Part shown: positions 1-8,914 of the stretch, piece after piece
Numbering within the stretch: the first letter of the stretch is position 1
How the letters are laid out: every line of letters begins with the position of its first letter
From: Aurantiacibacter odishensis
Lineage (GTDB): Bacteria > Pseudomonadota > Alphaproteobacteria > Sphingomonadales > Sphingomonadaceae
Length of the DNA stretch: 64,000 nt
NCBI RefSeq assembly: GCF_003605195.1
Contig: NZ_QYOS01000021.1
Span: forward strand, 62,001-126,000
Direction: 5' to 3'
Notes under the pieces: generated by a model
What the model saw: only the letters and a program-made list of their open reading frames with translations
What the model was told of the DNA's origin: nothing
The model's database searches: none
Translations under genes and position numbers: made by a program

Positions 1-1
1 C

Positions 2-2209
2 GGGCAGGTCCTGCTGGGCGAAACCGCGATCCTGGGCCAGCTCGGACGGCTGACAGGCGAAGGCGCGGAACAGCGCGAGGGCCAGCGCGCCTACGCTGGC
101 CAGGCCGGCAACATCTTCGCCCCGCGCGAGAAGCGGGACAAGCCGCACGTGCTGCTGGCGCAGGCAGGCACCGGCATCGGCAAGACGCTGGGCTATCTCG
201 CGCCCGCCTCGCTATGGGCCGAGAAGTCGGGCGGCACCGTCTGGGTGTCCACCTATACCAAGAACCTGCAACGCCAGCTTCGCAGCGAAGCCAGCCGCGC
301 ATGGCCCGACCGCCGCCCCGACGGCTCGCGCCCCGTGGTGGTGCGAAAGGGGCGCGAGAACTACCTCTGCCTGCTCAATCTGGAGGACGCGCTGCAGGGC
401 GGCTTCGGTGGACGCGCGGCAGTGCTGGCGCAGCTGGTGGCGCGGTGGGCCGCCTATTCGCAGGATGGGGACATGATCGGCGGGGACCTGCCCGGCTGGC
501 TGGGCACGCTGTTCCGCCAGCGCGCCATCCGCAGCCTGACCGACCAGCGCGGCGAATGCATCTACGCGGGGTGCCCGCACTACCGCAAATGCTTCATCGA
601 ACGCGCATCGAGAGCGAGCGCGCAGGCAGACCTCGTGATCGCGAATCACGCGCTCGTAATGGTCAATGCCGCACGCGGGCGCGACCACGCGCAACGCCCC
701 ACCCGCATCGTGTTCGACGAAGGGCACCACGTATTCGATGCTGCCGATTCCACTTTCGCCGCTGCGCTGACTGGACAGGAGGCGATCGAACTCAAGCGCT
801 GGATCCTCGGCCCGGAGCGCGGCTCCAAGGGACGCAGGCGGGGCCTCGCCGCCCGTCTGGCGGACGTTGCCAGCTATGACGAGGCCGGCGGCGCGGCCAT
901 CGATGCAGCATGCGAGGCGGCGCAGGCCCTGCCCGGCGAAGGCTGGATCGGGCGATTGGCCGAGAACGAACCATCGGGCGAGATCGAGCGCCTGCTCGCC
1001 GCCGTGCGCGCCGTTGCATACGCTCGCGACGAAAGCGGCGCGTTGGATGCGGGCTACGGAATCGAGACCGAGGCCGCGGGGCTGGAAGGCGATTTCGTCG
1101 AGCGGGCACAGATGGCGGCGCAGGCGCTGGCAGAAATCCGCACGCCGCTGATCAAGCTCGGCGTCCGGCTGGAAGCAATGCTGGAAGACCCGCCCGACTG
1201 GCTGGATGGCCAGGGCCGTGCGCGGATCGAAGGCGCGCGCTTCTCTCTCAGTTGGCGGATCGATACCCTCGCGGCCTGGGAAGCGCTGCTGGGGCGGCTC
1301 GGCGGCCCGGCGGACCCGGAATTTGTCGACTGGCTATCCGTCGAGCGCAACGAATCGCGCGAGTTCGACATCGGGCTCCACCGCCGCTTCCTCGACCCGA
1401 TGAAACCCTTCGCCCGCGTCGTGCTTGAACCCGCACATGGCGTGATGCTGACGAGCGCGACTCTGACAGATCGGTTGGAAGATGGCCCGGACTGGCCCAG
1501 CGCAGTGGCGAAATCCGGCGCTCCGCATATCGAGGTGCAGCCGAAACTGGCCGATGCCATCAGCCCGTTCGACTACGCATCGCGCGCGCAGGTGCTGATC
1601 GTCACCGACGTGAAGAAAGGCGACCTGGCCAGCCTTGCCGGAGCCTACGCCCGCATCATCGAGGCCAGCGGCGGCGGCGTGCTCGGCCTTTTCACCGCGA
1701 TCAGGCGCCTGCGCGCAGTGCACGGCCGCATCGCAGACCGGCTTGCGCGCGAGGGCCTGCCGCTGTTCGCCCAGCACGTCGACCCCATCGACACCGGCAC
1801 ACTGGTGGACATTTTCCGCGACGACCCGCGCGCCAGCTTGCTGGGCACCGATGCCCTGCGCGACGGGGTGGACGTTCCCGGCCATTCGCTGCGCTGCGTG
1901 GTGATGGAGCAGGTTCCCTGGCCCAAGCCCAGCATCCTGCACCGCGCGCGCCGTGCTGCGGGCGGCGGCAGCGCCTATGACGATTCGATCATTCGCGGAC
2001 GCCTGGCGCAGGCCTTCGGCCGTCTGATCCGCAGCCGCGAGGACTCAGGCCAATTCATTGTCCTGTCGCCCGCCTTCCCTTCCCGCCTGCTGTCCGCCTT
2101 CCCTCCCGGGGTGCCTGTTATCCGATTGACGCTGGACGAGGCTTTACAACGCGTCGCGGCAGGTGTTTCGTGCGCCGACACCACATTGAAAGAGGACGCG
2201 CGCGAGTGA
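2..2209 (+). CDS. DinG-like ATP-dependent DNA helicase (5' end outside window)
   Basis: This is a superfamily 2 iron-sulfur helicase of the DinG/XPD type, expected to unwind DNA forks, R-loops or recombination intermediates in the cytoplasm. The reading frame is open from base 2, so the gene starts before the window; about 735 residues are visible. A Walker A motif (AGTGIGKT) lies at 167-190. A DEGH box (VFDEGHH) stands in for DEAH at about 710-730. A Cys cluster (GECIYAGCPHYRKC, plus an earlier YLC) could hold a 4Fe-4S cluster. The C-terminal helicase half ends with a QAFGRLIR motif VI. Its TGA overlaps the GTG start of the next gene (GTGA), which suggests translational coupling. Confidence 0.85.
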   Translation, partial: GQVLLGETAILGQLGRLTGEGAEQREGQRAYAGQAGNIFAPREKRDKPHVLLAQAGTGIGKTLGYLAPASLWAEKSGGTVWVSTYTKNLQRQLRSEASRAWPDRRPDGSRPVVVRKGRENYLCLLNLEDALQGGFGGRAAVLAQLVARWAAYSQDGDMIGGDLPGWLGTLFRQRAIRSLTDQRGECIYAGCPHYRKCFIERASRASAQADLVIANHALVMVNAARGRDHAQRPTRIVFDEGHHVFDAADSTFAAALTGQEAIELKRWILGPERGSKGRRRGLAARLADVASYDEAGGAAIDAACEAAQALPGEGWIGRLAENEPSGEIERLLAAVRAVAYARDESGALDAGYGIETEAAGLEGDFVERAQMAAQALAEIRTPLIKLGVRLEAMLEDPPDWLDGQGRARIEGARFSLSWRIDTLAAWEALLGRLGGPADPEFVDWLSVERNESREFDIGLHRRFLDPMKPFARVVLEPAHGVMLTSATLTDRLEDGPDWPSAVAKSGAPHIEVQPKLADAISPFDYASRAQVLIVTDVKKGDLASLAGAYARIIEASGGGVLGLFTAIRRLRAVHGRIADRLAREGLPLFAQHVDPIDTGTLVDIFRDDPRASLLGTDALRDGVDVPGHSLRCVVMEQVPWPKPSILHRARRAAGGGSAYDDSIIRGRLAQAFGRLIRSREDSGQFIVLSPAFPSRLLSAFPPGVPVIRLTLDEALQRVAAGVSCADTTLKEDARE

Positions 2210-2739
2210 AACGCCTGGGCCTGCTGCGCCACGCCAAATCAGACTGGGACGATATGAGCCTGCGCGATTTCGACCGCGGGCTCAACGATCGTGGCCGTAA
2301 GGGCGCGCGATTGATGGGCGATCACATCCGCCAGCAGGGCGGCGCGTGGGACATGGTTCTTGCGAGCCCCGCAGAGCGGGTGAAGCTGACACTCGAAGCC
2401 AGCGGGCTCGAAATGCCGGTTCGCTACGAGGAGAGCGCTTATCTCGCCGACAGCGCCACCTTGATCCAGCTTCTGAACACCTGCGACGACGAGGCAGATG
2501 CGATCCTGCTGATGGGTCACAATCCCGGCCTTCAGGAACTGGCGCTGGACCTTGTCGCGCCTGATGCGGAGAACGATCTGTTCTCGGAAGTCATGCAGAA
2601 GTATCCGACAGCGGCATACGCCGTCCTCGAACTTGCCATCGATAGCTGGTCCGACCTTGCGCAGGGTTGCGGCAAACTGGTTCATTTCGCACGGCCGAGA
2701 GACCTCGATCCCGAACTTGGTCCGGTCCGCGTAGGCTAG
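2206..2739 (+). CDS. SixA-like histidine phosphatase
   Basis: A 177-residue histidine phosphatase family protein. The catalytic RHA motif (LLRHAKSDW) sits at residues 6-14 and a second conserved His (MGHNPG) about 100 residues later, as in SixA. SixA dephosphorylates phosphohistidine in phosphorelay proteins; the substrate here is unknown. I chose the GTG at 2206 rather than the ATG at 2170 because it places the beta-strand and RHA motif at the very N-terminus, as usual for the family, and overlaps the upstream stop as GTGA. It converges on the merR gene across a 33-bp gap. Confidence 0.8.
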   Translation: MKRLGLLRHAKSDWDDMSLRDFDRGLNDRGRKGARLMGDHIRQQGGAWDMVLASPAERVKLTLEASGLEMPVRYEESAYLADSATLIQLLNTCDDEADAILLMGHNPGLQELALDLVAPDAENDLFSEVMQKYPTAAYAVLELAIDSWSDLAQGCGKLVHFARPRDLDPELGPVRVG

Positions 2740-2772
2740 GCGGCTTTCGCCGGCGCCCTCTTCTGCAAGGCT

Positions 2773-3189
2773 CTATTCCGCGAGCGCGCTGGCAAGCCGG
2801 TCGCGAATTGATTGCAGACCCGCCAACGCTTCGGAACGGTTTTCGTCACGCTCGAAAAGGGTTTGCCGGGGCGATTCGGCCTCGCTGGCGGTGGTTGAGC
2901 CGCCCCCTGTCCGCCCACCTTCCTGCAATGCCTTTTTCGCACCTTTCAGCGTGTATCCCTGCTGTTTAACCAACTGGTTGATACGCTCGATCAGCGATAT
3001 GTCCTCGGCCCGGTAAAGCCGCCGTCCACCGCTGCGTTTCAGCGGCCTGAGCATCGGGAACTGCTGCTCCCAATAGCGCAGGACATGCGGCTTGATGTGA
3101 AAGGCAGCCGAGACTTCGCCAATAGTACGCATCGCGTCCGGCGCCTTGCCGTCGTCAAAGCGCGTGCTGCTGGGCGGAACCCCGCTCAT
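2773..3189 (-). CDS. MerR-family transcriptional regulator
   Basis: A 138-residue protein with an N-terminal winged helix-turn-helix of the MerR type: [20 protein letters not shown], then RLYRAEDI and a coiled-coil-like segment. The tail is Ser/Thr/Gly-rich and shows no metal-binding Cys pattern. A gene of this type commonly follows ihfA in alphaproteobacteria. The ATG at 3189 overlaps the ihfA stop (ATGA), so it is probably coupled to ihfA and is the last gene of the rpmF-plsX-fabH-ihfA operon. A second in-frame Met (MRTIGEV) is a possible shorter start. The regulon is unknown. Confidence 0.8.
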   Translation of the reverse strand: MSGVPPSSTRFDDGKAPDAMRTIGEVSAAFHIKPHVLRYWEQQFPMLRPLKRSGGRRLYRAEDISLIERINQLVKQQGYTLKGAKKALQEGGRTGGGSTTASEAESPRQTLFERDENRSEALAGLQSIRDRLASALAE

Positions 3190-3494
3190 GAAGCGTTCGC
3201 GATTCGCTCTTTCAGTTTCTGGCTTGCCCGGAAAGTCATCACCCGGCGCGGCGTGATCGGCACCTCGACACCCGTTTTCGGGTTGCGGCCGATGCGCTCC
3301 TTCTTGTCGCGCAGCACGAAGCTGCCGAAACCGGAAATCTTCACATTCTCGCCGTCCGACATCGCGTCGCACATCTTTGCCAGAATGGCTTCGACCAAAT
3401 CGAGGCTTTCGGCGCGCGAAAAACCCATTTTGTGATTGATGGTCTCAGCAAGGTCGGCGCGCGTAAGCGTACCAACGGATCGCATAACATTCAT
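3186..3494 (-). CDS. ihfA: Integration host factor subunit alpha
   Basis: A 102-residue HU/IHF-family DNA-bending protein. IHF is normally a heterodimer of IhfA and IhfB that kinks DNA at specific sites and assists replication, recombination and transcription. The N-terminal dimerisation helices are followed by the beta-ribbon signature ([19 protein letters not shown]) at about residues 54-72, with the intercalating Pro (RNPKTG). The first residues ([11 protein letters not shown]) are typical of the alpha subunit. The start at 3494 is supported by a GGAGGAG sequence 8 bases upstream. It is the fourth gene of the lipid-synthesis operon, 93 bp after fabH. Confidence 0.92.
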   Translation of the reverse strand: MNVMRSVGTLTRADLAETINHKMGFSRAESLDLVEAILAKMCDAMSDGENVKISGFGSFVLRDKKERIGRNPKTGVEVPITPRRVMTFRASQKLKERIANAS

Positions 3495-3587
3495 GCGTCC
3501 AACTCCTCCAATGCTTACGACCCGAACAGTTTTATGTAGGAAATCAGTCGGGAACGCAAGGTCGCCCTGTCCTGACCGGGAAAATTC

Positions 3588-4553
3588 CTATGCACGCAGC
3601 AGGCTGGCGCCCCAGGTGAAGCCGCCGCCCATCGCTTCCAGCATCACGAGATCGCCCTTCTTGATGCGTCCGTCTTTGCGCGCAACGTCGTAGGCGAGTG
3701 GCACCGATGCGGCGGAGGTGTTGGCGTGCTGGTCCACGGTTACCACCACTTTCTCCATCGGCAGTCCTAGCTTGCGAGCCGTGGCATCGAGAATGCGGAA
3801 GTTGGCCTGATGCGGCACCACCCAGTCGATATCGGCAGGTTCGTGGCCTGCCTGTTCCAGGACCTCTTTCAGGACGCTGGAGAGGTTGGCCACGGCATGA
3901 CGGAACACTTCGCGCCCCTTCATCCGCAGCTTGCCGACTTCGCCCGTGGTCGAAGGTCCGCCGTCGACGTAGAGCATCTCGCCATGCTCACCGTCGGCAT
4001 GGAGGCGCGAGGCGATGATGCCCGCTCCGTCCTCGGCTACATCCTGCGCCTCGATAACGAATGCGCCGGCGCCGTCGCCGAACAGGACGCAGGTGGTGCG
4101 GTCATCCCAGTCCAGGATGCGGCTGAAAGTCTCCGCCCCGATAACGATCGCGCGCTTCGCCATTCCCGACCGCAGCATCGCGTCCGCCGTGGTCAGCGCG
4201 TAGAGAAAGCCGGAGCACACCGCTCCGACATCGAAAGCCGGGAAACCCTTCCCGCCAAGCCGCATCTGCACCTGCGTAGCGGTGGCCGGGAATGTGTTGT
4301 CCGGCGTGGCCGTCGCCAGCACGATCAGGTCGATATCGGCAATGGTGAGACCCGCATCGTCCAGCGCGGCCTGTGCAGCCGCGGCACCGAGCGAACCGGT
4401 GGTTTCGCCTTCGGCGGCGATATAGCGCTGCGTGATGCCCGTGCGTTCACGAATCCATTCGTCGCTGGTGTCGACGCGCTTCGCCAGCTCTTCATTGCTG
4501 ACGCACGCCTTGGGAAGGGCCGAGCCGGTACCTAGAAGGACGGAACGGATCAC
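3588..4553 (-). CDS. fabH: 3-oxoacyl-[acyl-carrier-protein] synthase III
   Basis: A 321-residue KASIII that condenses acetyl-CoA with malonyl-ACP to start type II fatty acid synthesis. The catalytic triad is visible: Cys113 (VGAVCSGF), His248 (VPHQAN) and Asn278 (HANTSAAS). Length and start ([14 protein letters not shown]) match the family. The ATG overlaps the plsX stop (ATGA), as in many bacteria where plsX and fabH are translated together. The following gene is ihfA. Confidence 0.96.
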   Translation of the reverse strand: MIRSVLLGTGSALPKACVSNEELAKRVDTSDEWIRERTGITQRYIAAEGETTGSLGAAAAQAALDDAGLTIADIDLIVLATATPDNTFPATATQVQMRLGGKGFPAFDVGAVCSGFLYALTTADAMLRSGMAKRAIVIGAETFSRILDWDDRTTCVLFGDGAGAFVIEAQDVAEDGAGIIASRLHADGEHGEMLYVDGGPSTTGEVGKLRMKGREVFRHAVANLSSVLKEVLEQAGHEPADIDWVVPHQANFRILDATARKLGLPMEKVVVTVDQHANTSAASVPLAYDVARKDGRIKKGDLVMLEAMGGGFTWGASLLRA

Positions 4554-5620
4554 TTGGTGTTCACCGGCTCTGCCGATGCCGTGCCATTTCCGCTCAATGC
4601 TTCCTCGCCCATCTTGCCGAGGTCGGCAGCGATACGGTCGGTCAGGTCATCCTCCAGCAGGCGCGCGGTAACAGCCACGGCGTTGGCGACGCCGTGGGCA
4701 TTGGCGCTGCCATGCGATTTCACGATAACGCCATTCAGGCCGAGGAAGACCCCGCCGTTATGATTGTTCGGATCAAGATGGTGTTTCAGCAATTCGGTAG
4801 CAGGACGCGAGACCAGGAAGCCGATCTTCGAGCGGAGCGAACTGGTGAAGGCGGACTTCAGCAGATCCGTAACGAACCGTGCCGACCCTTCGATGGCCTT
4901 CAGCGCGATGTTGCCGGAGAAGCCGTCTGTCACCACCACGTCCACTTCGCCGCGATTGATCTTGTCGGCCTCTACGTAGCCGTCGAAACGCATGTCGAGG
5001 CCTTCTGCATCCTTCAGCAGTTGCGCCGCACGCTGCAGGTCGTCGGTGCCTTTGATGCTTTCGGTACCGATGTTCAGCAGCCGCACACGCGGCGTACGGC
5101 CCTTGTTGACAATGCGGGAATAGGCGGCGCCCATGATCGCGAACTGCACGAGGTTGCGGGCGTCGCAATCGGTGTTCGCGCCAAGGTCGAGCATGATCAC
5201 ATCATGCTCCTCCAGGGTGGGAAGCAGGGCGGCGAGCGCAGGCCGGTCGATCCCCGGCATCGTGCGCAGGGCCAGCTTGCTCATGGCCATCAGCGCGCCG
5301 GTATTCCCCGCGCTGACGGCAGCACCGCAGGAGCCATCCTTCACGGCCTGGATCGCCAGGCCCATGCTGGTGGTCTTGGCACGGCGAAGCGCGCGGCTGG
5401 GCTTCTCGTCGCCCGATACCACGTCGTCGCAATGCAGGATTTCGGATGCTTCGCGCATGCCGGGGTGATCTTCGAGCGCCTTCTTGATGCGCTCCTCGTC
5501 ACCTACCAGCAGGAACTTGAACTTGTCGTGCTGGCGCCTTGCCAGCGCCGCGCCGGACACCATGACGCGCACGCCATGATCTCCGCCCATCGCATCAACC
5601 GCGATACGGGGCAGGCTCAT
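4550..5620 (-). CDS. plsX: Phosphate acyltransferase PlsX
   Basis: A 356-residue acyl-ACP:phosphate acyltransferase that makes acyl-phosphate for PlsY, the first step of phosphatidic acid synthesis. The N-terminus ([11 protein letters not shown]) and the conserved NTGALM, LLNIG and GFSGNIALK blocks are typical. It sits 30 bp after rpmF and overlaps fabH by 4 bp, the standard rpmF-plsX-fabH arrangement. It acts on the inner face of the cytoplasmic membrane. Confidence 0.96.
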   Translation of the reverse strand: MSLPRIAVDAMGGDHGVRVMVSGAALARRQHDKFKFLLVGDEERIKKALEDHPGMREASEILHCDDVVSGDEKPSRALRRAKTTSMGLAIQAVKDGSCGAAVSAGNTGALMAMSKLALRTMPGIDRPALAALLPTLEEHDVIMLDLGANTDCDARNLVQFAIMGAAYSRIVNKGRTPRVRLLNIGTESIKGTDDLQRAAQLLKDAEGLDMRFDGYVEADKINRGEVDVVVTDGFSGNIALKAIEGSARFVTDLLKSAFTSSLRSKIGFLVSRPATELLKHHLDPNNHNGGVFLGLNGVIVKSHGSANAHGVANAVAVTARLLEDDLTDRIAADLGKMGEEALSGNGTASAEPVNTK

Positions 5621-5650
5621 GGGCGTACGCTCCTTGGTCCGGTTTGGACT

Positions 5651-5833
5651 TTACAGGCCCTTGGGCTCGATCACCTGGCGGCCGTTGTAGTGGCCGCAGG
5701 CGTTGCAAAGCATATGCGGGCGCTTCAGCTCGCCGCAGTTGGAGCATTCGTGGAAGGCTTCAACCTTCAGCGAATCGTGCGACCGGCGATTGCCCCGGCG
5801 ATGCGGTGATACTTTTCTCTTAGGGACAGCCAT
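5651..5833 (-). CDS. rpmF: 50S ribosomal protein L32
   Basis: A 60-residue bL32. The N-terminus is basic ([20 protein letters not shown]), followed by two Cys-containing zinc knuckles (CSNCGE and [10 protein letters not shown]), so this is the zinc-binding form. It is first in the rpmF-plsX-fabH-ihfA-merR run on the minus strand. About 195 bp of non-coding DNA separates it from the divergent MAPEG gene and probably carries both promoters. No yceD/DUF177 gene lies directly upstream in the window. Confidence 0.97.
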   Translation of the reverse strand: MAVPKRKVSPHRRGNRRSHDSLKVEAFHECSNCGELKRPHMLCNACGHYNGRQVIEPKGL

Positions 5834-6028
5834 GGCGGCACCTGTTCCTTGAATTCGTTCAAAATCTGTGTCGGAGCCGCCCTAGGCCAAGCCAGTCCGC
5901 TGCGCAAGCGCGCCGGAAGACCCATTCGAGGATGCGGCGAAGGCGCGCTCTTTAGCGATTTCTCACGCAGTTGCAAGCGCGCCGGGCTCGTTATAGCGAT
6001 GACTTGGGACGAACGGGGGATATTATCA

Positions 6029-6424
6029 ATGCTGGAACATCATATCGGTCTGCTCAGCGTGGCGATTGCCGCATTGATCAATTTATGGCTTTCGTGGCGG
6101 TGCGGGTCTGCGCGCGGGAAATCGAAGGTGCTTCATGGCGATGGCGGCGACATCGCTTTGCAACGCCACATGCGTGCCCACGCCAACTTCACGGAATACA
6201 CGCCGATCGCACTGCTGCTGATCCTGGTGCTGGACTATTCGGACCAGAACCCCTGGCTGCTGGCCATCACGGCCCTCGTCTTTCTCGTCGGCCGCATTCT
6301 TCATGCCATCGGGATGCAGGCAGACAAGCCCAGTATGCCGCGCATGACTGGCATGCTTACGACGCTGGTCCCCTACCTTATCTGGATCGTCTGGGTAGTG
6401 CTGGTGGTGTTCCAGGTGGTCTAG
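6029..6424 (+). CDS. MAPEG-family membrane protein
   Basis: A protein of about 131 residues with four hydrophobic segments and a polar loop carrying GDGGDIALQRHMRAHANFTEYTP, the signature of the MAPEG (membrane-associated eicosanoid/glutathione metabolism) family. Bacterial members are often glutathione-dependent membrane enzymes; the substrate here is unknown. I placed the start at the ATG at 6029 because a GGGGGA sequence lies 8-9 bases upstream; an in-frame ATG at 5999 would add ten residues. The 3' end overlaps the convergent metallo-beta-lactamase gene by 4 bp. Confidence 0.8.
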   Translation: MLEHHIGLLSVAIAALINLWLSWRCGSARGKSKVLHGDGGDIALQRHMRAHANFTEYTPIALLLILVLDYSDQNPWLLAITALVFLVGRILHAIGMQADKPSMPRMTGMLTTLVPYLIWIVWVVLVVFQVV

Positions 6425-7086
6425 CTACGCGCCATCGCGGCATCGCTCACATAAGGATTGGTCTGCCGTTCCTGCCCGAAGGTACTGGTGGGACCATGTC
6501 CCGGCACGAAGGTGACGTTGTCGCCCAGAGGCCACAGCTTCTGGGTGATCGCGTCAAGCAGGTCCTGGTGATTGCCCATGGGGAAATCGGTGCGCCCGAT
6601 GCTTCCCTGGAACAGCACGTCGCCCACGAAGGCAAAGCCGGTGGCGCGGTGGAAGAACACCACGTGGCCCGGCGTGTGGCCGGGGCAATGCAGCACTTCC
6701 ATCGTCACCTCGCCGAAGCTGACGGTATCGCCGTCGTTCAGCCAGCGATCGGGCTCAAAGATCTCGCAGGCCATCTGGAAACGCGGACCGTCGTCCTCCA
6801 GCCGGCTGATCCAGAACCGGTCGTCCTCGTGTGGCCCCTCGATGGGAAGGCCAAGCTCCTTCGCCAGCATCCCTGCCTGCCCGCAGTGATCGGCGTGGCC
6901 GTGGGTGAGCAGAATCTTCTCCAGCGTCACCCCGGCGCGCTGCACCGCGTCCTTCAACTTGTCGAGATCGCCGCCGGGATCGACCAGCACGCCGCGCATG
7001 GTCTTCGAACACCACACCAGCGAGCAGTTCTGCTGGAACGCAGTGACGGGAATGATGGCGGCGCGGATTGGGGCTTCGTGTGTCAT
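6421..7086 (-). CDS. MBL-fold hydrolase (YcbL/glyoxalase II-like)
   Basis: A 221-residue metallo-beta-lactamase-fold protein with the HxHxDH zinc motif (THGHADHCG, His62/His64/Asp66/His67), a GHTPGH motif and a later GHGPTSTFG carrying another metal-ligand His. Length and motifs fit the YcbL-type glyoxalase II family, which hydrolyses thioesters such as S-lactoylglutathione. It stands alone on the minus strand between the MAPEG gene (4-bp convergent overlap) and a divergent GNAT gene. The exact thioester substrate cannot be read from sequence. Confidence 0.85.
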   Translation of the reverse strand: MTHEAPIRAAIIPVTAFQQNCSLVWCSKTMRGVLVDPGGDLDKLKDAVQRAGVTLEKILLTHGHADHCGQAGMLAKELGLPIEGPHEDDRFWISRLEDDGPRFQMACEIFEPDRWLNDGDTVSFGEVTMEVLHCPGHTPGHVVFFHRATGFAFVGDVLFQGSIGRTDFPMGNHQDLLDAITQKLWPLGDNVTFVPGHGPTSTFGQERQTNPYVSDAAMARS

Positions 7087-7138
7087 GGCATGCTAGTTGG
7101 CGGTGACGCGGAAGCCTTGCAAGACTAGACAGTGCAGC

Positions 7139-7600
7139 ATGACCGCCCTCACCTACCGCGATGCCACGCCTGATGACCTGCCTTTCATAGCCGCCCTCGG
7201 CGATGCAGACGAAGTCGCCGCTGCCCGTGATCCGGCACGTGCTACCATTGCCGAAGAGCAGCGAAAGGCACTCGCGGCAATCACCACCGATCCGAATCAC
7301 CGCCTGCTCGTGGTGGAGCGCGACGGAGAGCGAGTGGGCAGCTTCCAGCTCAGTTTCATCCCCGGGGTATCGCGACAGGGCGCCTGGCGCGGCCAGATAG
7401 AGAGCGTGCGCGTAATCGATTCGCTCCGCGGCCAGGGCATTGGCGAGGCGATGATGCGATGGGCGATCGACCGCTGCGCGGAGAAAGGCTGCGGCGTGGT
7501 GCAATTGACGAGCGACCGCCAGCGCGATGCAGCGCACAGGTTCTACGAGAGGCTGGGCTTCGAGCCGACACATACCGGCTTCAAGATGAAGCTTCTCTAG
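7139..7600 (+). CDS. GNAT-family N-acetyltransferase
   Basis: A 153-residue Gcn5-related acetyltransferase. The acetyl-CoA-binding motif A (VRVIDSLRGQGIGEAMMRWA) and motif B (HRFYERLGFEPTHTGFKM) are clear. The start MTALTYRDATPDDLPF is the usual N-terminal beta-strand and acidic helix, so I chose the ATG at 7139 over the upstream in-frame ATG at 7097. The acceptor substrate is unknown. It converges on the S24 repressor gene with a 3-bp gap. Confidence 0.85.
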   Translation: MTALTYRDATPDDLPFIAALGDADEVAAARDPARATIAEEQRKALAAITTDPNHRLLVVERDGERVGSFQLSFIPGVSRQGAWRGQIESVRVIDSLRGQGIGEAMMRWAIDRCAEKGCGVVQLTSDRQRDAAHRFYERLGFEPTHTGFKMKLL

Positions 7601-7603
7601 CGG

Positions 7604-8236
7604 CTAGACCCGCCCACTTTTCCACACCACGCGCCCGATGATGGCAAATTCATCCGCGCTCACGTCGATCGGGGGATAGGCGAGGTTCTGGCTGAGGAGC
7701 GAGAAGCGTCCGCCACCCTTGCTCGCGACGCGCTTTACCAGCAGCAATTCGTCGAGCCGGACAACGTGCACACCGTCGCGGAATGGTTGGTCGCGGCGGT
7801 CCACAAGGACTTCGTCCCCTTCGCGAAGGAGCGGTTCCATTGAATCGCCCACAACCCGGATGGCGGACAGTTGCGCGCCTTCCAGGCCCTGCTCGGTCAG
7901 CCAGCGCTTCGAGAAGCGGAAGGCGTCGAACACCTTGTCGTGTCCATCCGCCGCACCGGGGCCGGCGGAAGCATCCACTTCCAGCCGGGGCACCTCAACC
8001 CAACGGCCATCGCCCGGACGGTCATAGGATTTATCCTTGGGGCCGCCGAGTTCCGAATCGTCCACCCCGAGGAACTGAGCGAGAAATCGGCGGTCCTCTT
8101 CCTCCAGCTTCCTGGGGCTGCCCTTGGTAATATATTGCTGAAGATAGGTAGGATTACGCGAGAGCATACGCGAAAGCGAGGCGAGGCTCGTGCCTCGCTC
8201 TTTCGCCAGATCTGCCAGTTTCTCACGAGGATCCAT
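7604..8236 (-). CDS. S24-family LexA/CI-like repressor
   Basis: A 210-residue protein with an N-terminal helix-turn-helix-like region (TSLASLSRMLSRNPTYLQQYI, residues 17-37) and a C-terminal S24 peptidase domain. The Ser-Lys dyad is at Ser132 (GDSMEP) and Lys168 (LLVKRV), and an Ala-Gly pair at residues 91-92 could be the autocleavage site. Proteins of this type repress stress or phage-like genes and self-cleave with RecA. It is not a canonical LexA, because the DNA-binding part is different. It is divergent from a small gene at 8380; the 143-bp intergenic region has a CCTAC/GTAGG inverted pair that may be an operator. Confidence 0.82.
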   Translation of the reverse strand: MDPREKLADLAKERGTSLASLSRMLSRNPTYLQQYITKGSPRKLEEEDRRFLAQFLGVDDSELGGPKDKSYDRPGDGRWVEVPRLEVDASAGPGAADGHDKVFDAFRFSKRWLTEQGLEGAQLSAIRVVGDSMEPLLREGDEVLVDRRDQPFRDGVHVVRLDELLLVKRVASKGGGRFSLLSQNLAYPPIDVSADEFAIIGRVVWKSGRV

Positions 8237-8267
8237 GCTGTGCTTCCTATACTGTGACGAAATTTCC

Positions 8268-8301
8268 TCCTACACGATGTATTTTTCCTAGACAAGTAGG
8301 A
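8268..8301. promoter_or_regulatory. Possible operator: TCCTAC...GTAGGA inverted pair
   Basis: TCCTAC at 8268-8273 and GTAGGA at 8296-8301 form an inverted pair with a 22-base AT-rich spacer, between the S24 repressor start and the divergent small gene at 8380. Spacing and AT content suit an operator/promoter overlap, but there are only two half-sites and no other copy was found in the window. Confidence 0.3.
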
Positions 8302-8379
8302 TTTCGGCGGCAACACAACGTCCAGCGAGTCGCACAAGTGTCTCGGACAACAAGGGAAACTGGAAGAGGGGTTCGCACC

Positions 8380-8568
8380 ATGCTCATCCGCAAGATCGAA
8401 GTATTTCTGCGCCACACGCGCATGCCGCCCACCAAGTTCGGCCGCCTGGCCACGCGCGATCCGCGATTCGTCCTGGATCTGCGCAATGGACGCACCCCGC
8501 GAGCCTCTACGGAAAAACGGGTGGAACATTTCATGAACAAATATCGGGAGACCACTGGTGCATACTGA
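8380..8568 (+). CDS. Small HTH-like protein divergent from S24 repressor
   Basis: A 62-residue basic protein. Residues 15-40 (MPPTKFGRLATRDPRFVLDL, then RNGRTPR) resemble the short helix-turn-helix of Cro-like or pathway-specific DNA-binding proteins, and about a quarter of the residues are Arg or Lys. A GAAGAGGGG stretch upstream of the ATG at 8380 is a good ribosome binding site. It is divergent from the S24 repressor and overlaps the next gene by 11 bp. I do not recognise a named family. The context suggests a partner or target of the repressor. Confidence 0.6.
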   Translation: MLIRKIEVFLRHTRMPPTKFGRLATRDPRFVLDLRNGRTPRASTEKRVEHFMNKYRETTGAY

Positions 8569-8914
8569 TCCGATCACCCCTCCCCCGGCAAAGCGCCGGG
8601 GCCAGCGCGGTCCGCGCGAACAGATGGCCGATGCCTTGCGCGCACTCGCAGACGGCAAGGGCCGGATCACGCGGCATTCGGAGAAAAGCTGGGCCAGCAT
8701 TACTTTCGCGGGGGCACGTCACCGCTTGGAAATTGTTTTCGAGGGCGAGGATGCAGTCGAGGCAGGAGAGTGCTTCATCGCCTTCCTGCCCGAACACGAG
8801 TTCGCCATTCGCGGCCAACTGGTAGCCGATGCCGCCGTGGTGGAGGCAAGCAGCACGACCCAGCCGCCGAAACTGTCCGTGACTTGCGAAGTGCTGCTTC
8901 TCGAAGAAAGCTAG
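8558..8914 (+). CDS. Conserved hypothetical protein
   Basis: A 118-residue soluble protein with a GTG start at 8558 inside the end of the previous gene, suggesting coupled translation. It opens with a Pro/Arg-rich segment, then a helix (REQMADALRALADG) and beta-rich blocks (WASITFAGARHRLEIVFEG, then a C-terminal VTCEVLLLEES). I recognise no domain. It is the second gene of the small unit divergent from the S24 repressor, and its 3' end overlaps the convergent ALDH gene by 4 bp. Confidence 0.6.
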   Translation: MHTDPITPPPAKRRGQRGPREQMADALRALADGKGRITRHSEKSWASITFAGARHRLEIVFEGEDAVEAGECFIAFLPEHEFAIRGQLVADAAVVEASSTTQPPKLSVTCEVLLLEES

